30,445 nucleotides of DNA, from NCBI GenBank assembly GCA_964453985.1, contig CAYVQB010000011.1, forward strand, positions 1-30,445. The letters are read 5' to 3'. A program made the translations under genes and the position numbers. Shown in pieces: positions 24,493 to 30,445 of the stretch. The notes under the pieces are model-generated. The model saw only the letters and a program-made list of their open reading frames with translations, was not told the DNA's origin and did no database searches. Numbering within the stretch: position 1 is the first letter of the stretch; the number at the start of each line of letters is the position of its first letter. The DNA comes from CAYVQB01 sp964453985 (GTDB lineage: Bacteria > Babelota > Babeliae > Babelales > UASB340).

Positions 24493-24540
24493 CCCTAACT
24501 CCCCCGTAAAAAATAATAAAATAAGCCCCAATCAAGAATC

Positions 24541-24546
24541 ATTATA
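24541..24546 (-). promoter_or_regulatory. Putative -10 element for the secreted protein gene at 23980-24492
   Basis: The minus strand reads TAGTATAATG, a consensus TATAAT about 50 bp before the ATG at 24492. On the plus strand the same stretch offers TATACT (24543-24548) and TATAAG (24563-24568) in front of the ubiquitin-like ORF. It may be a divergent promoter region. Confidence 0.4.
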
Positions 24547-24586
24547 CTAGAAAGGCCCTTTGTATAAGAAGACTTTGGAATAAATC

Positions 24587-24823
24587 ATTGCTATTGTAGG
24601 ACGTGATAACGGTAACACTAAAAAAACAATTGATCTTTTTATAGAAAATGGCGAAACAGTAGAAAAAATGAAACCAAAAATAAACGAGGCATTTGGGCTA
24701 CCTCGCACATCCGGAATCAAAAAAATTAAAGCCTATGGCATAGAACTAGAAAAGGGATCAGTACTAACAGATATCCCAACACCAAGAAATATAAACATAG
24801 AATTATCAAGAAGCTTAATTTAG
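24587..24823 (+). CDS. Ubiquitin-like small protein with no NTG start codon (rare ATT start or start-loss pseudogene)
   Basis: The stretch 24493-24854 otherwise has no gene. An open frame runs from just after a TAA at 24581-24583 to TAG at 24821-24823. Read from the ATT at 24587 it gives 78 residues that align by eye with ubiquitin (76 aa). The matches are TKKTIDLFIENGET with TGKTITLEVEPSDT, VEKMKPKI with IENVKAKI, GLP with GIP, and GIELEKGSVLTD with GKQLEDGRTLSD, plus an alternating hydrophobic last strand (NINIEL). I count about 22 identities, with two 2-residue insertions. The C-terminus SRSLI lacks the diglycine. The positions of Lys48 and Lys63 hold Ile and Arg, and the Ile44 position holds Lys, so conjugation is unlikely. 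No ATG, GTG or TTG precedes the conserved part. TTTGGA lies 7 bases before the ATT. The first ATG (24668) would delete two strands. It may be a working non-AUG gene, a pseudogene, or a fragment. Confidence 0.6.
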   Translation: MAIVGRDNGNTKKTIDLFIENGETVEKMKPKINEAFGLPRTSGIKKIKAYGIELEKGSVLTDIPTPRNINIELSRSLI

Positions 24824-24854
24824 AACTAAATAAATTAAAAAAATAATCTTTAAT

Positions 24855-26498
24855 TTATAAAAACATTTTAGTCAAAATACTCACAAGCATCCATACAGAT
24901 TCACCAGCAAATATTCCGGACCAAGCAGGCTCCTGCTCGCTCGGCTCTTTGCTCAGCCAAGAGCACACAGCTCCAATAATTAGACCGATGGTTAAAGAAT
25001 TAGGCATTAGAATACCACCTAAAACCATTGTTGGGCTAACCTTTAATTTCTTTAAAAGCCAACCAAATAAAAAACCAAAAAATAAAACCCACAAATTAAA
25101 GCCTACAGATTGAATCAAAAGAGCTCGAGTCTTACCTCTTTGGCCAAAAAGCTCTGGTGAACCTAGTTGAAAATTACTAAAGAGTAACCACAAGAAAAAA
25201 CCTATACACAAAGCAGTAACTATTAGCCCTAACCACTGATATCTATGGATCCTTTTAGGACTTATATCACACAGTTGCCCAACTTTATAATCAAATAAAA
25301 GATCAGAGGCCGCAGCAGAACAAACATTAAAAAAGACACACAACATTGTGATTTGCATAAAATCAAGCTTAAACATAAGCATCATTGGAATCATAATAAA
25401 AGTTGCAAAGCGACCGAATGTCACTAAACCAATTTTACATCCCAAATAACTTAACTGATAAGTAGCAGCAATAGTAAAAGCTATAAGTAGAATTTGTGCT
25501 ATGAAATTAAACTTTAAATAGGTTAAAAAAGCAAAACTTAGCGATAAAACAAAAACCGCCTCAAAACCAATTATAGATTTGCCAGGTGCAGCAAAAAAAG
25601 TCTTTATACTCTTAATCTTGCCCAAAACATTAAACCCTGAACATTTTTTTAGATTACTACAAAAAATAGCAGGATATTTAGCCAGACCTAAAGCAAGTTC
25701 TGCAACAACCAGACCACTACAAAAAGCAGTACTAAAGTCAACATCAGACATTACAGAAAACAAATTAAATGGAAGATATAAAGAGTGATTATTTATTGGC
25801 CATAAAACAAAATATTTAGAAAGCATGCCAACCAACAACGGAAAAACAATTTTTATTCCTGTAATAAAACCAATAGCCCAATACATGGGAACCATTGGAA
25901 TAATAATACTGCTACCCAAGAGACTTGGCAAAATAGAAATCTGTTTAGGAATAAATCCTTTAAAACTTAAAAAACCATCCCTTAAAAAACAAAAAATCCA
26001 ACTTGCTCCCAAACCAAAAAACATTTTCTTTGCCTGTTTTGCCTGGTTTCCAGAAGTTATAGTTTTATAAATTAACTGACTCACCGGAAACTTTAAATCT
26101 TCTTGTTTTACAAATCTTTGAGCAAAACATCGAGCGAGCCAAATCCCCAGGCCGCCAGCACAAAGGCATAAAGTTCCAATAAATACTGCAAAATAAAGGG
26201 GAGCTTTGAGCATTTCGTTAAATATAACAGGGTTCAAAAAATATAAGGTAGGCAAAGAAAATCCAACACCTGTTGCAATTAACCCGCCAATAGAACCTAC
26301 CGTTTGAATTAGAGCCAACTCCTGATTTGTTTGAGACCTACTTTTTGCAACTTTTCGGAATTTAAGCAGAATACTACTCATAAGAACTATCAGTGGCGCC
26401 ATCCAGGGTCCAACAACCGTGGCCATAGAGATATAGGATAATGTTATAACGGAAAACATGCTAAAAACTATGCCTGGAATCACTACAAATAGGTTCAT
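24855..26498 (-). CDS. OPT-family oligopeptide/metal-chelate transporter
   Basis: The 547-aa protein is almost entirely hydrophobic, with roughly 14 membrane helices. Features of the OPT (oligopeptide transporter) family are TVVGPWMAPLIVLMSSIL near the N-terminus, PMYWAIGFITGIKIVFPLL, and NNHSLYLPFNLFSVMSD. The conserved-type loop ASDLLFDYKVGQLCDISPKR corresponds to the QDLKTGxLxGxxP motif, and there is a late FAGESVWMLVSI. The protein is a little shorter and more divergent than prokaryotic OPTs of about 600+ aa. OPT members import peptides or metal-chelate substrates using the proton gradient, which fits nutrient scavenging from a host. ATG 26498 has AAGAAGG 2-3 bases upstream. Substrate is unknown. 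Confidence 0.8.
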   Translation of the reverse strand: MNLFVVIPGIVFSMFSVITLSYISMATVVGPWMAPLIVLMSSILLKFRKVAKSRSQTNQELALIQTVGSIGGLIATGVGFSLPTLYFLNPVIFNEMLKAPLYFAVFIGTLCLCAGGLGIWLARCFAQRFVKQEDLKFPVSQLIYKTITSGNQAKQAKKMFFGLGASWIFCFLRDGFLSFKGFIPKQISILPSLLGSSIIIPMVPMYWAIGFITGIKIVFPLLVGMLSKYFVLWPINNHSLYLPFNLFSVMSDVDFSTAFCSGLVVAELALGLAKYPAIFCSNLKKCSGFNVLGKIKSIKTFFAAPGKSIIGFEAVFVLSLSFAFLTYLKFNFIAQILLIAFTIAATYQLSYLGCKIGLVTFGRFATFIMIPMMLMFKLDFMQITMLCVFFNVCSAAASDLLFDYKVGQLCDISPKRIHRYQWLGLIVTALCIGFFLWLLFSNFQLGSPELFGQRGKTRALLIQSVGFNLWVLFFGFLFGWLLKKLKVSPTMVLGGILMPNSLTIGLIIGAVCSWLSKEPSEQEPAWSGIFAGESVWMLVSILTKMFL

Positions 26499-26708
26499 AA
26501 CCTTCTTTCTATTAATAAAATTTGCAATTTTTAACCTAATAAGCTATAAATATTCACCTATCATAGAACAAATGTCAAACGGCCCTGTTCATGATTATTA
26601 GCAATATTATTTCTATAAAATTATACTAAGTTATTGCATATTTCTGGCCATATCTTTACAATTATAAATAGAGAAGAGTAGAAGTTAGGTTCAAACTAGG
26701 TAGAAACT

Positions 26709-27230
26709 ATGAAGATATTAAAAAACAAAGATCGATTCATTACATTCTTATCTATAGCGATCATAGTTATATCGCCTATTCTATTACTTATAAAAAAACA
26801 GTTTCACCCATATAAAATTAAAAATAATAAACAAACCCAAACCAGCCTGCTAGTAAAAACGGGTAGAGATCATGCTTTTACAGAAAAAGCCCCGCCTTAT
26901 AAATATGATAAAATGCTTAAGTTGCTCACAAGATACCATAATATCGAAAAAAACTTTTATGCCACATTTCCTACTTTTATAACTAATCGCCAAAATCTAG
27001 ATAAACTTAATAGTCTCTTAGCTAAATTAAAAGATGAAAAAGGCTTATTCAAAAGCCATTTAAAAAGCATTCGCGTTTCTTATAGAAGAAATGCTTCTAA
27101 CAAGAAAAAGAACTCTTTAAGATATTATTTTAGGGTTTTAGAAGATTCTATTGATGATCTGGAATATATGATTGAGAAATTTAACCCAAAAGATATTCAT
27201 CCTACTTCCAAAAAAGGCCGTATGGCCTAA
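26709..27230 (+). CDS. Signal-anchored basic helical protein; function unknown
   Basis: This 173-aa protein has one N-terminal membrane segment (FITFLSIAIIVISPILLLI) with Lys/Arg before it, which indicates a signal anchor. The rest is very basic and predicted helical, for example YDKMLKLLTRYHNIEKNF and LDKLNSLLAKLKDEKG. A second helical segment, YYFRVLEDSIDDLEYMIEKF, is acidic. No known domain or catalytic motif is visible. It stands alone on the plus strand between the minus-strand OPT gene and the metallopeptidase-like gene. ATG 26709 follows AGGTAGAAACT. The final codons (GRMA, stop) run into a small GGCC-GTAT-GGCC palindrome, and a GC-rich palindromic element follows, so the 3' end may have been reshaped by that element. 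Confidence 0.65.
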   Translation: MKILKNKDRFITFLSIAIIVISPILLLIKKQFHPYKIKNNKQTQTSLLVKTGRDHAFTEKAPPYKYDKMLKLLTRYHNIEKNFYATFPTFITNRQNLDKLNSLLAKLKDEKGLFKSHLKSIRVSYRRNASNKKKNSLRYYFRVLEDSIDDLEYMIEKFNPKDIHPTSKKGRMA

Positions 27231-27235
27231 ACCCG

Positions 27236-27295
27236 TTCACCCTGCCTATCCACCGAAGCCTTGACGAAGGCTGGAAGCTTGCCGAAGGGCCTTAC
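27236..27295. repeat. GC-rich intergenic palindromic element, copy 1
   Basis: The 78-bp gap after the gene at 26709 is far richer in G+C than its surroundings. It contains the perfect hairpin AGCCTT-GACG-AAGGCT (27257-27272) and a following GAAGCTTGCCGAAGGGCCTT. The blocks CCTGCC, TATCCACCG and AGGCTGG recur in the same order in a second element near tRNA-Leu (29553-29599, TATCCGCCG variant). This looks like a small dispersed palindromic repeat rather than a terminator, since no T-run follows it. Confidence 0.5.
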
Positions 27296-27308
27296 CGAAC
27301 AAACAAAC

Positions 27309-28118
27309 TTAATTATTTTTATGATGAGAACAAAGCTTGCCTTGATTTTGTAATTCCTGCGCAATCTGTTCAAAATCATTTGCCCACAAATATCCTTTGT
27401 ATCTTAGGGGATTTTTTTCTTGCTCAAATGACACACGTCTTCGATCTGCTACTTCCTGTGCGCATTTATGACAAGCTGCAGCCCAAATGCCTTGGGTGTC
27501 CGCACGTCTTTCAAAAAATTTATGGTAATATGACGAACAAATCGAGCCTCCTACAAAGCCTGCTGCTATAACAGCAATAACATGTAATGCCTTAAATCGC
27601 CCTTTAGGCTTTATAGCCTTTATTAACTTATGTGCACCTACCATAAATACAATCATCGCAACTAACTCAACAATTGCATCAACAGATAAATCATTATATT
27701 TCTCATGAACGGCCTCATGAAACATAGCAAAACGCCTTGCTCCATATGTTTGCTGATTAAGCTTTTCTTCATTCACACAAATAGCGTCAGGTTCTGCAAC
27801 GGCTCCAGCAAATTGTCCGAAAAAAGGCATATTCTTAAAAAAACTTTTTATTGGAACTTGACGTTCTTGAGGTATCCCCACGGAATCCTGGGCCTCTTTT
27901 CCTAGGTCTATATATTGCTGCGAGGCAGACTCATTGCCAAATTTAATAGGAAAAATATTAGACATAATATGCTTATCAAATAAACATATAGGCCTGGACT
28001 GTGAAACATATCCTAGCGCCCTACTAAACAAGTTTGGCTTATAAAGACTTTCAGCTGCACAAACATTCAATGTAAATACGAATAAAAATAGAACTAAAAA
28101 ATTTTTCTTGAAATTCAT
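27309..28118 (-). CDS. Secreted M48-like zinc metallopeptidase with two membrane helices
   Basis: The 269-aa protein has a signal peptide (FLVLFLFVFTLNVCAA). It carries a zinc-protease motif FHEAVHEKYND (His134-Glu135-x2-His138). After two hydrophobic helices (about 146-165 and 178-195) comes FERRADTQG, with Glu203 and Asp207 in the ExxAD arrangement used as the third ligand in the M48 (HtpX/Ste24/BepA) group. The spacing of about 65 residues between HExxH and ExxAD is right for M48, with membrane helices in between as in HtpX. A later C-x2-C pair (ACHKCAQE) is present. The overall sequence is divergent and short, and a family search would settle the group. Proteolysis in the envelope or after secretion is inferred. 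It ends in SHHKNN and lies downstream of the alpha/beta hydrolase gene with a 68-bp gap. Confidence 0.72.
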   Translation of the reverse strand: MNFKKNFLVLFLFVFTLNVCAAESLYKPNLFSRALGYVSQSRPICLFDKHIMSNIFPIKFGNESASQQYIDLGKEAQDSVGIPQERQVPIKSFFKNMPFFGQFAGAVAEPDAICVNEEKLNQQTYGARRFAMFHEAVHEKYNDLSVDAIVELVAMIVFMVGAHKLIKAIKPKGRFKALHVIAVIAAGFVGGSICSSYYHKFFERRADTQGIWAAACHKCAQEVADRRRVSFEQEKNPLRYKGYLWANDFEQIAQELQNQGKLCSHHKNN

Positions 28119-28186
28119 AACAAATATCCCTAAATAATATGCCCACCCTAAAATCGAACTCTATATAAAGATATTAATATGAAAAT

Positions 28187-29140
28187 TTAACTTCCGCAAT
28201 AGGCTTTAAAGAACTTGAAAACCTTGTTTTTATAAGTATTCCAACAAAGCTTTCTTAACTGACCATGCCGACACGCAGGTCCAATCCATAATTTAGACTT
28301 TTTATTACCAGTATTTGCATACATAGAAAGAGTTTCATCCGGAGGAACTATTTCGTCTACACATGAATGAATATATAGAACTGGCTGCTTGACACTATCA
28401 AGCTTTTCTAACAAATTCATTTCATCAACATTACAATCAGCAGCAAATTTAATAAAAGTCTTTAAAACAGACAAAAAAGGATAAGCCGGAAGCCCTGACT
28501 TAAGGCAAAAGGCATTTCGAATAACACGCTTTAGATTGGCAAAAGCCGAATCAATTATAAGAATATCACACAAATTTGGTTCTGCTTCAACAGCTTTAAG
28601 CGTTGCAGCACCACCCATAGAAACACCTAAAATAACAAATGGTGTCTGATTAAGAGAATTAGTAGAAACCCCCATCTGTTTCTTAAAATACTCTGTTGCA
28701 GCAAGAACATCTTTATATTCATGAAAACCTATTGTTCTTATTCTGCCCTGACTATTACCATGTGCCCTGAAATCAAACAAAAAGATATTATAATCTGGAA
28801 ACATATCAATAAAGTCATACATAAACTCTTTACGACTAGCATAACCATGACAAAGCAACAAATTACCCTTAGGCACCCTACTCTGACTTTTGAGTAAACA
28901 GCCTGAAAGCTTTATACCGTCCTTTGAATTGAAGTTAACAAACCTGCAATTTGGTCTTTTTAAAATATCTTTATTAGCCTGAACAGCTATAACAGACTGC
29001 TTTTTACCGTTAGGCATTATACGATCATAAGGAAAAGCCAATTTCTTTAAGGCGAAATACGATATCACCAAAACAGCAATAACAAAAACTGGCACAACAA
29101 AAAGCATGAAAAATTTAAGGAGCTTAGCTAAAAAATTCAT
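28187..29140 (-). CDS. Membrane-anchored alpha/beta-hydrolase (serine esterase/peptidase type)
   Basis: The 317-aa protein begins with one membrane helix (FFMLFVVPVFVIAVLVISYF) and then has an alpha/beta-hydrolase domain. LLLCHGYASRKEFMYDF carries the HG oxyanion motif, FDFRAHGNSQGR is the strand-4 region, and GVSMGG holds the nucleophile Ser174. Likely Asp262 (HSCVDEIVPP) and His292 (CRHGQL) complete the triad. It resembles the YqkD/BEM46-type family of membrane-anchored hydrolases. Its ATG overlaps the HIT gene stop (TAATG), so the two are translationally coupled, and a ribosome-binding site would lie inside the HIT gene. Natural substrate unknown. Confidence 0.88.
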   Translation of the reverse strand: MNFLAKLLKFFMLFVVPVFVIAVLVISYFALKKLAFPYDRIMPNGKKQSVIAVQANKDILKRPNCRFVNFNSKDGIKLSGCLLKSQSRVPKGNLLLCHGYASRKEFMYDFIDMFPDYNIFLFDFRAHGNSQGRIRTIGFHEYKDVLAATEYFKKQMGVSTNSLNQTPFVILGVSMGGAATLKAVEAEPNLCDILIIDSAFANLKRVIRNAFCLKSGLPAYPFLSVLKTFIKFAADCNVDEMNLLEKLDSVKQPVLYIHSCVDEIVPPDETLSMYANTGNKKSKLWIGPACRHGQLRKLCWNTYKNKVFKFFKAYCGS

Positions 29141-29511
29141 TATAGTTCTAATCCATTTAGATATATATTTTTACCAGAAATAAAATGCCAATGCATATGA
29201 AACACCGACTGACCTGCATCCGCACCATTATTAGCTATTATATTAAAAGAAGTCTCTTTTCCTGACTCTTTTTCAATATCTCTTGCAATCTCTTGAGCCA
29301 TTTTAACCATATGCCATGTTACATCTCTATCTTGCTCTTTTAGGTGATTAAGATTAATTATATGTTTTTTAGGCAAAATCAGATAATGAACAGGAGCCTT
29401 TGGCGAAACATCTTCGATAACCATTACATGGTCATTTTCTTTAATAATTTTAGCTGGAATCTCTTTTTTTATGATTTTACAAAAGATACAATCGTTTTGA
29501 AACATAGTCAT
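29140..29511 (-). CDS. HIT-family nucleotide-binding hydrolase
   Basis: HIT proteins hydrolyse phosphoramidate or dinucleotide substrates through a histidine triad. This 123-aa protein has the N-terminal CIFCKIIKKEIPAKII (Cys8, Cys11, part of a zinc site in Hint-type proteins), APVHYLILPKKHI in the middle, and the triad His105-x-His107-x-His109 (VFHMHWHFISG). Length and motif order match Hint/HinT proteins of bacteria. ATG 29511 is preceded by AAGAGAA, and a second Met at residue 3 is an alternative. It overlaps the next gene as TAATG. Both genes lie immediately downstream of tRNA-Leu and a palindromic element. Confidence 0.95.
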   Translation of the reverse strand: MTMFQNDCIFCKIIKKEIPAKIIKENDHVMVIEDVSPKAPVHYLILPKKHIINLNHLKEQDRDVTWHMVKMAQEIARDIEKESGKETSFNIIANNGADAGQSVFHMHWHFISGKNIYLNGLEL

Positions 29512-29552
29512 TTCTCTTGAATAAAGGAACTAAGAAACTAGGGTATAGACGA

Positions 29553-29599
29553 CCTGCCAAGCCATATCCGCCGTCGCTAAAGCTATGGCGCGAGTAGGC
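29553..29599. repeat. GC-rich palindromic element, copy 2, abutting tRNA-Leu
   Basis: Directly past the tRNA-Leu 3' end is a GC-rich block with CGCCGTCGCT-AA-AGCTATGGCG (29569-29590). This is a near-perfect inverted repeat with one mismatch and one G-T. It is flanked by CCTGCC at 29553-29558 and AGGCTGG at 29596-29602, and these flanks reappear in the element at 27236-27295. It sits between the tRNA and the HIT gene and could be a processing hairpin or a dispersed repeat. Confidence 0.5.
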
Positions 29600-29686
29600 T
29601 GGTGCCGAAGGTCGGACTCGAACCGACACAGTGTTACCACCGCGGGATTTTGAGTCCCGTGCGTCTACCAATTCCGCCACTTCGGC
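29600..29686 (-). tRNA. tRNA-Leu (anticodon CAA), CCA encoded
   Basis: An 87-nt class II tRNA is read on the minus strand. The acceptor stem is GCCGAAG/CTTCGGC, with the D arm GCGG...GACGC. The anticodon stem is CGGGA/TCCCG around loop CTCAAAA (anticodon CAA, reading TTG). A long variable arm (CGGTGGTAACACTG) and the T arm GTCGG-TTCGAGT-CCGAC follow. The discriminator is A and CCA is encoded. A promoter-like pair lies upstream. Confidence 0.96.
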
Positions 29687-29716
29687 ATTAATTCAAACTT
29701 CTTTATCGATGCTTAT

Positions 29717-29744
29717 ATGCTACCATAACGGCCATTATCGTCAA
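29717..29744 (-). promoter_or_regulatory. Putative tRNA-Leu promoter
   Basis: On the minus strand TTGACG (29739-29744) is followed after 16 bp by TAGCAT (29717-29722), with TATAAG overlapping just downstream. The start would lie about 20-25 bp before the mature tRNA 5' end. Confidence 0.42.
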
Positions 29745-29844
29745 GAAATAGTTTCTTTTTTAACTAGAAATCGACAAATTTAAGAAACAGGGCTACTCTG
29801 GCCCAAAGTTAATTTTCAAATGTTTCAAAGTCTTTGGAGTGTTT

Positions 29845-30297
29845 ATGATAAAAAGCATAGTATCCAAACTATCAATCCTTGTAATTCTCACTTTCATTCA
29901 AGCAAAACCTATGGAATTTCGCACTCGTCGAAAACAACCAAGTAAACCAATAAAATTAAATTTTCACCCAGAACCTGTAACTATACACAACGCAACTAAA
30001 AGACGCTTAATCAAAAATACAGAAGAACTATCGACTGCACAAAAGATAGATCTTTCAGATTCACCAGAACTTACAACCGCAAATCTTTTAGAAGCTTTTC
30101 CTGCAAACAAAAACTTACGTTACCTAAGTCTGGATAACTGTCCTGAAATAAGAACGCAAGGAGAAAACTGGGACAAATTTATTGCCAAGCTAAGCTTGCA
30201 ACTCACCACAAAAGATATCCCTATAATCATAAAAATTTCAGCCGCCACAACGATAAAACTTTTCAAAGTATCAACGGACTGGTTAATAGAAAACTAA
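29845..30297 (+). CDS. Small secreted LRR-like protein; function unknown
   Basis: From ATG 29845, with GGAG 5 bases upstream, the protein is 150 aa. The frame opens at a GTG (29839), but the ribosome-binding site favours the ATG. A signal peptide (IVSKLSILVILTFIQA) is followed by a basic Arg/Lys segment. A single clear leucine-rich-like unit follows: AQKIDLSDSPELTTANLLEA and then NLRYLSLDNCPEI. The C-terminus is Ile/Thr-rich beta-type (IPIIIKISAATTIKLF). It resembles short secreted LRR-like proteins such as the one at 23163, without clear homology outside the repeat. Its stop overlaps the stop of the convergent GspF/PilC-like gene by 3 bp, so the genes meet tail to tail. Confidence 0.72.
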   Translation: MIKSIVSKLSILVILTFIQAKPMEFRTRRKQPSKPIKLNFHPEPVTIHNATKRRLIKNTEELSTAQKIDLSDSPELTTANLLEAFPANKNLRYLSLDNCPEIRTQGENWDKFIAKLSLQLTTKDIPIIIKISAATTIKLFKVSTDWLIEN

Positions 30298-30445
30298 ACC
30301 AAACTTGCCATATTAAAAATTGGCATATAAACAGCCAACAACAAAAATATAATTAATAAGCCAATAAATATCATTAAAATTGGCTGCAACAAAGTTGTTA
30401 TAAGCTTCAATTTATTATCAAGATCCCGCTGAAAGAGCTTTGCTG
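30294..30445 (-). CDS. GspF/PilC-type inner-membrane protein, C-terminal fragment cut by window edge
   Basis: On the minus strand the frame is open from the window edge to TAG (30294-30296), giving 50 residues. They read LKLITTLLQPILMIFIGLLI and then a membrane helix ending LAVYMPIFNMASLV. The pattern (T/E)xLLxPxLxxxxGxxxGxxxxxxxxPxFxxxxLV is the classic C-terminus of type II secretion GspF / type IV pilus PilC proteins. This suggests that a secretion or pilus gene cluster continues beyond the window. Confidence 0.85.
   Translation of the reverse strand, partial: AKLFQRDLDNKLKLITTLLQPILMIFIGLLIIFLLLAVYMPIFNMASLV

Noticed and set aside
24832..24856. AT-only stem AAATTAAA/TTTAATTT as a terminator of the ubiquitin-like ORF
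   Set aside because: No GC pairs, and it overlaps the stop of the OPT gene; thermodynamically weak.
29477..29680. Open frame translating MAELVDARDSKSRGGNTVSVR, apparently a protein gene
   Set aside because: It is the sense reading of tRNA-Leu, a well-known spurious translation, and the tRNA cloverleaf is complete.

Overview
This is a compact, AT-rich (roughly one-third G+C) chromosomal window from a bacterium. Most genes are packed head-to-tail on the minus strand. The housekeeping genes are bacterial: glmS, rpsI, gyrB, topA, suf, proC and a DEAD-box helicase. Alongside them sit many short proteins with Sec signal peptides, leucine-rich-like segments and no obvious family, an OPT-type peptide importer, and a small ORF that aligns by eye with eukaryotic ubiquitin. 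That mix suggests a host-associated or intracellular lineage such as Candidatus Dependentiae (TM6). This placement is inferred from gene content and style only.

Layout. (1) 1-438: 3' part of a hemolysin III/PAQR membrane protein, facing glmS across a bidirectional terminator. (2) 502-3957, minus: tadA, dksA-like, tRNA-Thr(CGT), rpsI, glmS, with a divergent promoter region shared with gyrB (4114-6564, plus). (3) 6647-11256, minus: sufC-sufB-short sufD-proC, then a secreted acidic, Cys-pair-containing protein. (4) 11418-18967, minus: a glycine-zipper lipoprotein, then a complete Bat (aerotolerance) operon. In transcription order the operon is two related integral membrane proteins, BatA, BatB, BatC, BatD and BatE. 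(5) topA (plus) and a DEAD-box helicase (minus) converge on a strong terminator. (6) 23163-24492, minus: two secreted paralogs sharing a YNYFTIV motif. (7) 24587-24823, plus: a previously uncalled ubiquitin-like ORF with no NTG start codon. (8) 24855-30445: an OPT transporter, an anchored basic protein, a secreted HExxH/ExxAD metallopeptidase-like protein, a HIT protein coupled to an alpha/beta hydrolase, tRNA-Leu(CAA), a small secreted LRR-like protein, and the C-terminus of a GspF/PilC-type protein.

How the parts fit. The tadA-dksA-tRNA-rpsI-glmS run links translation, stringent-type transcription control and amino-sugar supply. sufCBD supplies Fe-S cluster assembly, although no SufS or SufU/E is present here. 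The Bat operon encodes a cell-envelope VWA/TPR complex but lacks the usual adjacent MoxR ATPase and DUF58 genes. The OPT transporter fits peptide scavenging from a host. The most interesting signals are the ubiquitin-like ORF, the two paralogous secreted proteins beside it, the paralogous membrane pair heading the Bat operon, and two GC-rich intergenic palindromic elements.
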